From positions 124,001 to 188,000 of the forward strand of contig CALSFV010000051.1 of the NCBI GenBank assembly GCA_943737045.1: a DNA stretch of 64,000 bases. The letters are read 5' to 3'. Of this stretch, positions 51,872 to 63,365 are shown piece by piece. The first letter of the stretch is position 1. The number at the start of each line of letters is the position of its first letter. The position numbers and the translations under genes were made by a program. The notes under the pieces are model-generated. The model was not told the DNA's origin and did not search any database. It worked only from the letters and a program-made list of their open reading frames with translations. This DNA is from Parapristionchus giblindavisi. Taxonomy: Eukaryota; Nematoda; Chromadorea; Rhabditida; Diplogasteridae.

Positions 51872-54800
51872 TGACAAAGGTTGATAAACATATTTATTTA
51901 AAAGCACACTCCGATCTAATTTTACTCTCTCCGTAACGCTCTCTCGTATACAAAGAAAGCGTGAGTGAACTGCCAGAACGGAGGGTTTCAAATTAGTTCG
52001 GGGAGTGCCTTTGACGAAAAGCATGCGGAACTTGTGGCCTTGAATGGAGAAGATGCTGAAGAATAGGACTATCGAATATGACACAAGATTCCCCGGTTTT
52101 TACTCTCAAGATGCCAATGCATGAATCTTGTAAAGTGTATTGTATTGTATGGGAAACGCAAGCGATTGTTCGCAAAGATTACTCCTATGCATGAATGGGC
52201 AATGTGAACAAGATTGATCGTATGACAGTTCTCTCAAATTTCACTTTAATCTTGTTCATCAATGCAGACATCAAAGATCATTTCCTGGCCCTCCTGCTCA
52301 TTATATTTGAAGGAAATACATAAAAAAATAAAAATATCTCAAAGACAGAGACTCGAGAATGTTTACGCAAAATGCTAACGAATAACATAATTTCGAGGGA
52401 CTCCACATTTAAAGTACATTACCTCATTAATTCAGATATCTGTCGCTTCGAAACGAACAAAGCTTCGATGATTCGGAACTGAAAATGAGAGAACTTTATC
52501 CATTTTGATTATTTTTTAAATCACCTAATAATCTCACTTTGTCTCTCGTACGACATCATACGATTCGATACTCTCAAAACACTTTTTCCTCATAAATATC
52601 AAAAAACGAAAAAATGTTCAGGGCTAAAATATTATTGTAATGTTTCATACTGTTAGACGAGAGAAAATAAAGATATACCTCTTCCAATTGTGGATGATTA
52701 TTTAGAAAGATGATGAGATTGTGGAAGAAGTCGCCGTCGCTTTTCTTCGCGCCGAACTGCAAATTTTATCTCTAAACTCTCCTGACTTGTAAGACTCTAC
52801 CATAAATAAAATAAATATAAATATAAAAATTAATAAAAGCAATGCTTGTCTTTCGACAAGAGAAAGCTTGGTTAAATAATAAATATGGTAGAAAAAGAAA
52901 AAAAATCAATATCAGGCTCATGGACAAACCGTAATCCTCTTGAGATTCAATAAATCAATATAAAGCTCATGGACAAACCGTAATCCTCTTGAGGTTCGGA
53001 AGTACGGTTCGGGATCCGTTCATGGCGGCCAACCACAGGGTGGGATGCTCGATGTCGAGTGACTCCAGTCGGGAGAGATGCTTGACTACGGATGATTCGT
53101 CACGATGACAGCAACCTGAAAGAGAGGGTACGGTAGGTTACGGTATAACATTGTAGGATAAGGTAGGTGACGGTAAGACATTGCGGGATACAGTAGGTTA
53201 TTGTATCGTAGGATACGGTATTTAACGGTATAACATTGTATAATACGGTAGGTGGCGATATAATATAATATCATAGGATACGGTAGCTGACGGTAAGGCA
53301 TCGTAGGGTATGGTAGGAAATGGTACATTTTGGGATGTCTCTCTCTACGGCGTCGATATCATATTATTCATGAGGAATTGATTACGGCTTGATTTCGGAT
53401 ATGATTGGACATATCTGCACTCTATAGGGTCTTGTTAGGGAAATTTTCATTCAAGCGGATACAGAATATAGCTGGTTATGGTATCGCCACTTCTTCGGTT
53501 TCTGGCCACCCCAGAAACCGAAGAAGTGCCACGCTACCGAATCTAACGAATCTAACCGAATCGAACCTGATCTAACAGTCTGCATCGGCTTCCAGCCGGA
53601 AATCTTCAACGATTTCAGCTTCCTGAAGTACTGAATAGCGAAGAGGATGTCGCCATCGATCTAAATTTAAAAATTTAAAATTTAAAAATGTAAATATTAC
53701 AATCGATAATTAGCACCTCAGGCATGTTGTTCTCTCCCTGCGAAATGTCCAGCTCCGTCACATTGGGAAACGCCCATGCCAGCTAGAATCAGGAGATCAG
53801 TAAAGATCAAAGATCGAAGATCAAAGATCAAAGACCAAAGACCAAACCTGTATCAGGCTACACAGCGAAGCTCTGATGTGTGCTCCTCTGAATGAGAGAT
53901 GTCGAATATTAGGAAGATTCAATTTGGCAAAGGAGGCGATATGTTCAATAGATAAGGGAGCAACCTGAAATTTTACAAAATTTTAATTTTAATTTTAATA
54001 AATCAAATCAGTATTTAATCGTTATTATGTTTTTCTTTTCTGTAGGCAACTTCAAGGCACACCCGAAATAAATTTACTAACCGTTCTCTCCGTACTCTAT
54101 CTCGCAAACAAAGAAAGCGAGAGAGTGTTGACAGAACGGGGCATTTAAAGGAATCGTCAATCGATAAAATGTGATCGATCAATAATTCACCTTCTCCTGA
54201 GGAATACAGTACTCCTCCGCGAGATTGAGTGATGTTTTCTGTTCGAGATACCACGTCGTGACGGCGCGAACGTAGCTGTTCAACTGGCAATGAAACTCCA
54301 TTTTATCATTCCGATTGCAAAACAATTCCTACCTGTCGATACGCCAGCAATGAAGGAAAGTCAGAATAATAGAATATGTTGAGTATGATTTCGGGTGGTA
54401 GATCAGTCAAAGTCGTAGGTTCATTATCGATGGAAGTTGACGGAAGACACTGAAATAGAAGGGAGGGTTTCATATTCATAAGGGCAGGGAAACGATTAAT
54501 TTTCATTTTTCATTTCAAACACACATTTATCAAAAGAGACTCTGCCGCCGTACCAATTCATTTTTTTGGACTTTTCTGAAGTCCATTTTTATTAACTCTC
54601 TTCATTTGCCTTTGCTCTCTCGTTTTATTCCATTCTCATTTTCGATAGATTTGGTACGGCGGCTGATGTGCATGGTGGCGGGAAGGCAATTGATGAATGG
54701 GTGCGGTAATCAATTCGAGATTGATGTCCACTGCGGGACTGGAGTCGTGTCAGGCTACTGCAAGACACTAGTTGCATCGTCGAATCGTTCCTGCTCGGAC

Positions 54801-55852
54801 ATTAGAACCTTTATTTTGACATATCCGTGTTGGCCTGTGAGGTCAATGTTTCACTTGGCTCTCATCTTCTCTTATCTTAGAACGAAAGAGATTGTTGGAA
54901 CGAAAAAGCAGTGGAACACGATTAACTATCATCTCTTGAACTAATTTAAAAAATAATATGTAAACAATAATTATCTGTTCGAAAGTAAAAAAAAGTACTC
55001 TCCACACATTTTATACACTCTTCTCTTGATTTTCGGGGGGCGATCGATTTGCCAACGATCGTTTTCACAACGGGTCATAAATCGGTTGGGGGGTGGGCGT
55101 ATAGCAACCAAAGTTGCATCGTTGTTATTAGTGGGAGTATACGGTATTGTGCTACCGTAAACGTCAGGAATCGCGAACTGACTTTATTTCAGTTGACCCA
55201 TGACCCACGGGGTTCATGGTTGAAAATGGCGAAAGTCAAAAAATTCATGATGGCCCAAGATCAAATACTAGTGTCATTATATCAACAGTGAGCCAACTTT
55301 TATCTTTATGGATACCGTAACCCGAACTACCGTAATCTAGCTTCCGTACCTTACAATATTGTAGCGAAAATGAAGGAAAACCCCGCTTGGATTATGGTAG
55401 TTCGGTTAGCGATATACAGAAAGATAAAATTTGACTCATTAGTGATATAATGGTAACTAGTATTTGGTCCCGGAGTATCATAAATTTTTCGACTTCGGCC
55501 ATTTTCAACCATGAACCCCGGGTCATGGGTCGACTGAAAAAAGTCAGTTCGCGATTCTTGACGGTTACAGTAGCACAATACCGTATACTCCCACTAATAA
55601 CAACGATGCAACTTTGGTTGCTATACGCCACCCCCCCCCCCCAACCGATTTATGATCCGTTGTGAAAACGATCGTTGGCAAATCGATCGCCCCCCCCCCT
55701 GATTTTCGACAGCAATTTATCGTGAGATCTAACGAAGCTTGAGCAGAAAAAAAGAGAAAGTGCGAACTAGTTTAAAATAAACAAAACAAAAACTACCGTA
55801 CCTTTTCCTCCGGATCGATCGATATTTCGTCACGACATTGCGTTACAACCAT
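51836..55852 (-). CDS. F-box / leucine-rich-repeat protein; 3' end disrupted or exonised into MITEs
   Basis: Likely substrate-recruiting subunit of an SCF-type ubiquitin ligase. Exons in coding order: 55802-55852, 54333-54449, 54191-54283, 53848-53964, 53717-53782, 53567-53660, 52979-53115, 52679-52756, 52423-52478, then an open last exon from 52055. The first nine give 269 codons in frame. Exon 2 carries the F-box core LTDLPPEIILNIFYYSDF. Exons 4-7 show LRR-like segments (LPNIRHLSF, FPNVTELDIS, LKSLKISGW, LSRLESLDI). The start is MVVTQC, directly after a TTACAG acceptor-like site, so an upstream UTR exon or trans-splicing is possible. After VKG the last exon runs into a TTAA hairpin element and then a second element, stopping at 51,836, so the native C-terminus is probably lost or lies in an exon I did not find. 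A ZYG11/ZER1-like LRR adaptor is an alternative family. Confidence 0.72.
51900..52015. mobile_element. CTCCGCTCTGG-family hairpin, copy d, at the F-box gene 3' end
   Basis: AAAGCACACTCCGATCTAAT to GTTCGGGGAGTGCCTTTG; it lies within the last open exon of the F-box gene. Confidence 0.8.
53488..53534. repeat. Perfect 20-bp-arm hairpin in an F-box gene intron
   Basis: CACTTCTTCGGTTTCTGG, a short spacer, then CCAGAAACCGAAGAAGTG. It looks like joined ends of a relative of the 31,006 family with the interior lost. Confidence 0.8.
54040..54155. mobile_element. CTCCGCTCTGG-family hairpin, copy e, in an F-box gene intron
   Basis: CTAACCGTTCTCTCCGTACT to AACGGGGCATTTAAAGGAA. Confidence 0.7.
55036..55696. 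repeat. 660-bp palindrome in F-box gene intron 1
   Basis: GGGGGCGATCGATTTGCCAA to TTGGCAAATCGATCGCCCCC, arms inverted throughout, axis near 55,366. Shares GTTCATGGTTGA and ATACGGTATTG words with the centre of the 18,972 palindrome. Confidence 0.9.
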
Positions 55853-57363
55853 ACTGTAATTGATCGATTATGAATCGATTAGAGAGACAAGAAGGTAACA
55901 AAGCAGTAACTAGAAATCATCAAGACAACATAACAATAAGTTACCCTTGAGAAGGGTAAGTGAACGAGAAAGGGTGACGAAGAGAGAGGGTGAAGGAGAG
56001 GAAGGTAGAGGTAAGGGGAGAGGGAGAGGCGGAGGGAGAGGCAGAAGGGGAAGTGAGAGGGAGAGGGAGAGAGGGAGAGAGGGTGAAGGAGAGAAAGGGA
56101 AAGAGCGAGTGTGAGGAAAAGAGAGAGAAAGGTAGAGGTAGAGGTAGGAGGAGGAGAGAGAGGTAGAGGTAGAGGTAGAGGTAGAGAGGGAAAGTGAAAG
56201 AAAGAGTGAGAGCATGGAGTGGAACAGAATTAGCGAAAGTGACGAATGATAAACGGTTAATGATGAGTCAGTTTCGTACATATAATTTGTCCTTGAGCAG
56301 TAGAGTGAGTCAGTTGAGCGAGAGATGGTCAGTTATGTTTGAAAACAAAAGAAAAGTAGAAATTCTCTACTCAATGGAGACTCTATCTCTTGCATGTTTC
56401 GTTTCTTTTCGTCACACTAGTCAATCGAATCAGGACTGCTCTTCTATGAAAAAAAGGTAAAGTTATCCCGTTATTCAAGGCACACGAAGTCCTGCGGGTG
56501 ACCACTTTAGTTCAAATCCAATTCAGTACGGAGTGTCTGATCTCTTTTTCGTACCTATTTTTCGGGGAGTTGCATGTGCTCCTTTTGTTTTCTTTTCTAA
56601 ATATTTACAGAGTGGAAATGGCCAGCTCAGAGTACTACAATAGACTACCGTCACACAGTTCCTGATCAATCTAGTCTAGCGAATGCCAAAACAAGATACG
56701 ACTATGGAATATGTTGTTCTTGAATGTTAATACGAAAAACAAACAACAGAAATGATCTGTGAAATGTGATTTCTTATCTACAACAGTCGAACTTGAGAAT
56801 TAGTCGAACTTTGGGAGAGTTCAACAGCTCTGGTATTTTTAACATGTTCAACACTAGCATACAAGGGGGTACGTCGCAATCCATAAATACCGAGTGATAA
56901 TCGTTGAGGAAAGATGAAAAGAGGAGAATGTTCTCCGATATTTTTGACTACAACACACCTCACAAAGGCATGGGATAACGATGAACTCTGCGAGTAAAAA
57001 TAGGAAAAAGGTATTTTAAAATCATTATAGAAAGACGAAAAAGAGGACAATGTTCTCTGTGCTTTACAAAGATTCAATAACGAGCATAGAGCGATTTCTC
57101 ATCTTTCTCATAGATTTCTCATAGAAATAACGAATTGCGGGTGAATCATGCGTTTTGGTTAGCTGAAGAATACGAAGAGGAAGAGATGGGAGGAATAGAG
57201 GAGAAAGAAGAAACAGAGGAGAAGCAGGTGACAATGGTATAAAATGATCGTTATGGGAAATAATTATGATGATTCTGCAAGTTTAGACGAGGAAAGAAAG
57301 GATGTAAAAGAAAAAAAGGGAAATGAAAATTCATGAAAAGGAAAGAAAAGAAAGAAAAGGAAG
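55853..57363. other. Region upstream of the F-box gene, no gene seen
   Basis: A GA-rich tract (55,960-56,215), a SINE copy (56,455-56,512) and otherwise unrecognised AT-rich sequence. Confidence 0.5.
56455..56512 (-). repeat. SINE-like repeat, copy 4
   Basis: Plus-strand view ATTCAAGGCACACGAAGTCC then TGCGGGTGACCACTTTAG. The head is slightly diverged. Confidence 0.65.
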
Positions 57364-57365
57364 TA

Positions 57366-58631
57366 TCAGGTTGGTTAGAAAGTCCGGTACATTTTGAGGG
57401 TGTTTTTGCTGCGATGTCGCTGTTCGTGTAAACATCCCTTCTAATTCCCCATAGGTGGGTTAGAGAGTGTGAACATCTCTTATTCTTTTTCACTAGGCCA
57501 ACAAGTCAACATCATTGTCCACGAGCAATGGCGGTTGTTTTACTTCCGTCAGTTTTTCACTTTGGTCATGACCTCATATTCCCGTAATTCTCAAAGCCAA
57601 AAGAGAAGGCTGGGGAAAACCAAATCAACACCGTGTACGGCGAGAAGACCATCGTGCATCACATGATGAGCAAATGGTAAAAATTGTTCAAGAAGAAGGG
57701 GTGCGATCTCGAAGACCAGCCGAGGTCGAGTCGTCCCGTTTATCTGTATGTGGACCTTTTGCAGAGAACGTTGGAGAAGAGCCCATACCAGACCACCCGC
57801 GATATGGAGCAGGTACTTGGGGCCTCCCATGCTGCTGTTGTTCTCGAATGGGAATTAGTCGGGAAGACTAAAAAGTTTAGAAGAAGACTACCCCATACCC
57901 TGACCGATTTCGACCGTCAGAGGAGGGTCGACACGTCGTTGAAACTCCTCACCTCCCATTGACGGTTCGAATGACTCGATCGAATCATGACTGGTGATGA
58001 GATGGGGGTGATGTATTCTAACGTTGGACCAAGGCCAGGTGGCTCAGTTCCTGCGTATCCCCAGACCCCGTCCTTCATGCAGAAATTGATGGCAAAAAAC
58101 AGGTGTGGTGGTTATGGTGGTCTGTACGTGGCAGTGAGTATTTGGGAGCTGCTAAAGCCTAGTTGCACCATCGACGCCGATATCTACATTCATCAACTAC
58201 GTAGCCTGAAATTCCATTTCGATTCCGCCTGGGGAAGTACATCACTAATATCATTTCTGCATGACAACGCCAGATCAGACTCCACGAAAAAGAGCAATAA
58301 CGAGCTATCGTTATATAGCTGTCCCTTCCTACCCCATCCACCCTACAGCATGGACCTTGCTCCTTACGATTGCCACCTATTCTCCGAGCTTCAACGCCAT
58401 CTCGATGAGCACGACTTCCAGAATAAGACCGACCTCAATCGCGGCATCGCCCACTACTTTGGCTCTAAGTCCTCGGAGTGGTAGGCAAGTGGGGCCCTGT
58501 CCCTGCAGGGGAGATCGACGAAGGTCATCGCTGATGATGGCCAATATCGATGATCATTCGCTTGTCTATTACTGAGATGCACGACAAACAAGTTTAACCA
58601 AAAAATGTACCGGACTTTCTAACCAACCTAA
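57366..58631 (+). mobile_element. mariner transposon, near full length, inactivated
   Basis: It is bounded by inverted repeats sharing GGTTGGTTAGAAAGTCCGG, with TA duplicated on both sides (57,364-57,365 and 58,632-58,633). The 1.27-kb length is normal for mariner. Plus-strand reading frames encode a mariner transposase: helix-turn-helix linker, a TGDE block at about 57,990, LHDNAR at about 58,258 and HPPYSMDLAPYDCHLFSEL at about 58,340. The D,D34D residues appear present. In-frame stops in the N-terminal half (TAA after MMSKW near 57,676; TGA near 57,959) make it a pseudogene. Confidence 0.88.
57529..58484 (+). pseudogene. mariner transposase pseudogene
   Basis: This is the coding part of the element above. 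Readable segments are 57,684-57,962 (DNA-binding and linker domain) and 57,987-58,484 (catalytic domain, ending in a stop after SSEW). They are separated by stop codons, so no full transposase can be made. Compared with typical mariners, the residues after the first catalytic Asp (TGDEMG) are altered. Confidence 0.8.
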
Positions 58632-58697
58632 TATAAAGTATCCACGAAATAAAAAGGAAAATTTACTGCTTGAATGAACAAAAAGATATTAATGGTG

Positions 58698-58812
58698 GAA
58701 CGTAGAATATTTCTGAGTGTAGCCGAATACTTGACAAGAAGAATTATAGATTATATTTATATAATCTATAATTCTTCTTGTCAAGTATTCGGCTACACTC
58801 AGAAATATTCTA
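58698..58812. repeat. Perfect hairpin with arms of about 55 bases
   Basis: ATTTCTGAGTGTAGCCGAAT to ATTCGGCTACACTCAGAAAT around TATATTTATATA; a compact foldback just right of the mariner. Confidence 0.9.
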
Positions 58813-58919
58813 TATTCTATACATCACCATAATGACAAGAATTACGCAGTACATTACGTTTATCAATGGTGGAACGACAAAGCGGAAAAAGGTACTCTTA
58901 TTACTGGTGAGAATACTCT

Positions 58920-59125
58920 GATGCAGAGATGGAGGGAAAGGGAGAGAGGGAGAGAGAGAAGTAAAGAGAGAAGGAGGGATGGAAAGAGAGAAAGAGATAG
59001 AGAGACAGAGATAGTGAGAAATAGAGAGGGAGAAAAAGAGGGGGAGAGAGAGATAGAAGGAGAGAGAGAAAAAGAGAGAGAGAGGAGAGATAGAAGCGAG
59101 AGAGGAAGAGAGATATAGAGGGAGG
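58920..59125. repeat. GA-rich tract
   Basis: GAGAGA/GGGAGA type, pure purine over most of its length. Confidence 0.9.
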
Positions 59126-59351
59126 AGAGTGTGCAACGAGTTTCAGAGATGAGATGATTGGAAGAAGACATTGGCAGAGAGATTGAATGAATGAATACTA
59201 TTCAGTAATAGAGATTGGGAAGTGCAAGGTACAAAGGTAAAAAGGCATTAGCCACTTCTGTATTTCTAACACCGTTTTCCCATAATGATTACGAAGTCTC
59301 CCGCGAGATCATTGCTATGCGAGTGCTCACCCACAGGACTTCGTAAATGTC

Positions 59352-59424
59352 AAAGGAAAAGGTACAACCCGTGATTCAATGGCACGCGAAGTCCTGCGGG
59401 TGAACTCTGCTAGGCCAGTGAAAT
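59352..59424 (-). repeat. SINE-like repeat, copy 5
   Basis: Plus-strand view GGTACAACCCGTGATTCAAT through CTGCTAGGCCAGTGA. A second, partial copy in the other orientation lies just left (59,310-59,348). Confidence 0.65.
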
Positions 59425-59839
59425 CCCGCAGGAGTGGTATGTTTATTTATATATTTATCAGACCTCAAAAAGATGTGTCAACATTGAAAATATGCACAAA
59501 GGCTACGAAGAGAACACAAGAGCACAGTAAACTCACACACACCCTCTCTGCCCTTTACGTTAGTTCGATGACTTTTGAACACGACAACACATTTTTGAAA
59601 GATTTTAAAAGCGTTTCTATAACTTTATCCAGATTAAGGTGTTATATCAGTTGGGTGGCCAGCAAGACCAAAAGGATTTTGAAATGACCAAATATTCAAA
59701 TCACAACGCTGTTTTCTTTATCTGCGACAGAGCCAGAGCGGGCACAAAGTTAGCCCTATCTGTGCCTTTAAGCCATAACGACTGCTCAGCGAGAGAGCGT
59801 GTAAAATACAGTATCACAGTATCACAGTCTTTACATAAA

Positions 59840-59957
59840 ATCACTCCCCGAGCAATCTGAAACTCTCCTCTCTGGCAATGCTCTCTCTCGCTTTCTTTGT
59901 CTACGACAGAGTTTGCCAGAGCGGGGAGTGAAATCAGCTCTTGGGTGCCCTTGACGT
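59840..59957. mobile_element. CTCCGCTCTGG-family hairpin, copy f
   Basis: AATCTGAAACTCTCCTCTCTGG to GCGGGGAGTGAAATCAGC, split in order but intact. Confidence 0.75.
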
Positions 59958-60077
59958 GCACTGGAAATTAGTTATTTATCCCTTCAACTTCATGAACATT
60001 CATGAACACATTATTGGCAAAGGGGAAGAGGGGAGATGGAATAGACGCGTCTGACCGATAAACTAGATGACTCTTCG

Positions 60078-60194
60078 TTAAAGGAACCTCACTCAATGGC
60101 CTCTTCATTGCGCACACTATTTCTCTGTTCTCTAACAACGAGAGAGAGTGTAGGCTGTTGAAGAGTCCGTTGACAAAGGTGTCAGTCCCTTTAC
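60078..60194. mobile_element. Diverged TTAA hairpin, copy g
   Basis: TTAAAGGAACCTCACTCAAT to GTCAGTCCCTTTAC; the stem has the same layout but different bases. Confidence 0.5.
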
Positions 60195-60339
60195 TCTATT
60201 GCATAACCAAGCACGATACTAACATACTATGTAGATGAAAGAGAATATTCAGTACACACAACAATATTTATGTGATGAGAAAACAACCAGCAATGGACAG
60301 GCACTGGGTGATATGCATTGTTGTGCTAGTGTTAGGGAT

Positions 60340-60500
60340 TGAGGAGGGGGAGAGGGATGGGAGATAGGGAAAGGCAGAGGGAGATGGAAAGATAGAGAGA
60401 GGTAAATGGAGGGGGAGATAGAGAGAGGGAGAGCTACAGGGATAAGAGGGCGAGAGAAGTGGAGAGAGAGAGACTGAGGGAGAGCTAGCTGAGAGGGAGA
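60340..60500. repeat. GA-rich tract
   Basis: Irregular GAGGGAGA-type repeat; the surrounding 60,195-61,158 shows no gene. Confidence 0.85.
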
Positions 60501-61158
60501 GGGAGATAATGGACAAAAGACGAGTAAAAGGGGAAAGAGTAGTCAGGGAAAACAAGAGAGAGTGAGAATGGAGTGATCACAGTGCAAAGTATGATGAAAG
60601 ATCATTTCGATCGCACTTTCATTCATAGTAAGTAAAGAAAATAGAACATGCCATATTGTAATTATTACTTTTAAAGAATTATTTGAAAGGAGGAGATCGT
60701 TGAAAATCTCGTACACAACTTGGCGACCAATTTACATATGAGGAGTTCAAAGGTCACGTAAAGAAAAGAAAAAGGTGTGAGAGAGTGTTAAAGGAGAAGT
60801 GTTTTCTCTTATTTTCTTTTCGCAAGTTTTGAACAGAAACAAGACTGAACAAAATACTTGAGCGCTAAGTTTTCCCCTCAGACTATCGAATGAAATGAGG
60901 TTAAAAATTGACAAAAGTGATAAAGAAAAGGTGATAAGAGACCGTGAAAATTGTGTGTCTGACCTATAGTGTCAATCATATAAATTAATGCGAAATAGAA
61001 ATAGATCTTTTGCACAAATTTTAAGTGATCAAGAAGCTGATCAGTTGTTTTGTGAAAAATATTCAACTGTTCGGTGCTTGATTTATCAAAGGAAAAATTT
61101 TTCGGAAAAAAAAAGTGCATGCACATCTGTAATTATTACTTTTAATTATCATTAATTT

Positions 61159-61255
61159 AAAGGTACAGACTGATCTTATTTCGAAACTCTCCACTCTGGC
61201 AATGCTCTCTCGCTTCTTGTCTACGAGAGAGTGTTGCCCTCGGAGTGAGCCTTCA
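61159..61255. mobile_element. CTCCGCTCTGG-family hairpin, copy h
   Basis: TTTAAAGGTACAGACTGATC, then CGAAACTCTCCACTCTGGCA; the right half is truncated. Confidence 0.65.
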
Positions 61256-61997
61256 TCATTAGGTTAGTAGGTAAACGATGATGGAAACTCGAGAGTTCAA
61301 AGGTTCATCGGAAACAAACTAGAAGAGCGGTAAATAGAAAGAGTGTGAGAACCCACAGCGAGATAGAGAACTCTCTCTCTCCCTCTGAAACTCTCTCTTT
61401 CCCTCGTTAGATCAACGAAATAGCGTGTGAAGAGAAGACACTGTTAACCATGATGCATAACAGTAATATTTATGATTATTATTTATTTACCACAAATACG
61501 CAAACGTATAAGCAATTATAATCTATGGAAAATAGAGAGTATTGACCGTATAAAATACACTTGTTTATTTGGTACGAGAGTAGCCAATCACTCCCACAAG
61601 AGACTTTCTTGTTTTGCATGGTTCAGAAACTATACCGATCTCGTTTATATATAATATAGCGCGCGGCGAAGGTCAGCCGGGATAGAGAGAGGCAGCGGAG
61701 AGACAATCGAGAGGGGGGGCGAGATGTAGAAGGCTACATCTCGCTCGCCTCTCGATTGTGACTTCCGTTCGTTATCACCATTTGTCATTTTCTTATGCAA
61801 GTACATTTTATACGCACAATAAAGTAGTGTTGAAAAGTCGCGAAGAGAAATGTAAAAAGGCGAGAGAGTGCGTATAATATGGAGAGTTTCTCTATTTTCT
61901 ATAAGTTTCGTGACTTTTGCGCGCTGCTCTTCTTTTCGTTGCAAGTAAAAGCCATGAGAAATATAGAGTAAAAGTAAATAAAGGGAACCTTTCCGAT

Positions 61998-62180
61998 TCT
62001 CCCTCTCTCTCTCTCTCTCTTACCCATGCGTTGCTTCTTTAAACTCCGGGCACTCCCTCTCTCTCTCCCTCGCTCTCTCTCTCTCCCTCTCTCTCTCTCT
62101 CCCTCTCTCTCTCTCTCCCTCTCCCTCTCTCTCTCTCTCCCTCTCTCTCTCTCTCTCCCTCTCTCTCCCTCTTCCTCTTC
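61998..62180. repeat. CT-rich tract
   Basis: CTCTCTCC repeat, pyrimidine on the plus strand. Confidence 0.95.
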
Positions 62181-62274
62181 TCTAGCTATGTCAATATCTG
62201 CATGCACGAGTAGAGCATGTCTTGGGGTGTTTTAACGCGAAAAAAGGGGAGAATGAGGGAGTGGGGAGTGGGTG

Positions 62275-62459
62275 AAGGCGAGGAAGAGAGAGAGAGGGAG
62301 AGAGAGAGAGAGGGAGATAGAGAGAGAGGGGAGAGAGAGAGAGAGGGAGAGAGAGAGAGGGAGAGAGAGGGAGATAGAGAGAGAGGGGGAGAGAGAGAGA
62401 GAGGAGGGAGAGAGAGAGGGAGAGAGAGAGAGGGAGAGAGAGAGATAGAGAGAGAGAGG

Positions 62460-62501
<42 letters not shown>

Positions 62502-62503
62502 TC
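62275..62503. repeat. GA-rich tract, opposite strand sense to 61,998
   Basis: GAGAGAGGGA repeat; with 61,998-62,180 it forms two complementary arms that could pair. Confidence 0.95.
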
Positions 62504-62671
62504 GTTTTGTTGTTGTGAATGAGTCCCGGCGGGATCTGCATGAGGGATGCATCGTGTCTAATATCCTCATTACATTAGTATTTCTTTGTTTGTGTATTGC
62601 AAAGCAAAGCGATCTTTTCTAAGTAGGATTTAAATCTTCGATTTTACACAAATTAGACTTTCACTTAACTT

Positions 62672-62792
62672 TAAAGCGACACCCCAAGCTAATTTGAATC
62701 TCTCCGCTCTGGCAATGTTCTCTCGCTTTCTTTATCTACGAGAGAGTATTGCCAATGCGGAGGGTAAAATTAGCATGGGGTATTCCTTTAAA
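62672..62792. mobile_element. CTCCGCTCTGG-family hairpin, copy i
   Basis: TTAAAGCGACACCCCAAGCT to GCATGGGGTATTCCTTTAA, nearly identical to copy c. Confidence 0.85.
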
Positions 62793-62895
62793 GAAGAAAG
62801 ATTTAAAGAAGAAGATGGTGCATGCGTATCGTCAGTCATGCCAACTCAAGCTCTGGTATTTCGAAATTTAAAGTCTACTTAAACTCCGCACTTTA

Positions 62896-63365
62896 ATGCA
62901 GTGTTCAGAACTTGGAAAATGCACGAAAATGCGGAAAATGCTGTTCAGAAGTTCAGCCGGAAAATGCTCTGAAAATGCTAATTTTCGAGGATTTTAAGCA
63001 AATTTTAATGGGTTTTTTGTTTAATATCAACGTTTATGGATCGCAAACGGTGTTGGGGACGCATTTTATTGATGATAAGTGATAATTTTAAATATGGACT
63101 TGTTAGGTTGATTTTTCGCAGCATTTTCGCTGATTTTCGGCTCAAAATGCTTAAAAAAGGATCATACGATATTTATTTGAGTAGCATACTATATAAATGA
63201 CCTAATTTAGTTGTTTTCCATGAAACAACGAGTTTCGACGCTTTTAAAGTGTATAAAACCACCTTTTTCGAGCCAAAATCGAGCATTTTCGGGCATTTTC
63301 CGGCTGAACTTCTGAACAGCATTTTCCGCATTTTCGTGCATTTTCCAAGTTCTGAACACTGCATA
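62896..63365. mobile_element. 470-bp TIR element with CAGTGTTCAGAAC ends
   Basis: GCAGTGTTCAGAACTTGGAA to TTCCAAGTTCTGAACACTGC, inverted for about 100 bases. It splits a copy of the AAGTAGACTT MITE (62,868-62,895 and 63,366-63,515). Confidence 0.88.

Noticed and set aside
54606..54944. 112-codon plus-strand frame
   Set aside because: Lies in intron 1 of the F-box gene, no recognisable domain, no supporting context.
62191..62570. Frames over 100 codons of Ser-Leu or Arg-Glu repeats
   Set aside because: GA/CT microsatellite frames in several phases and both strands.
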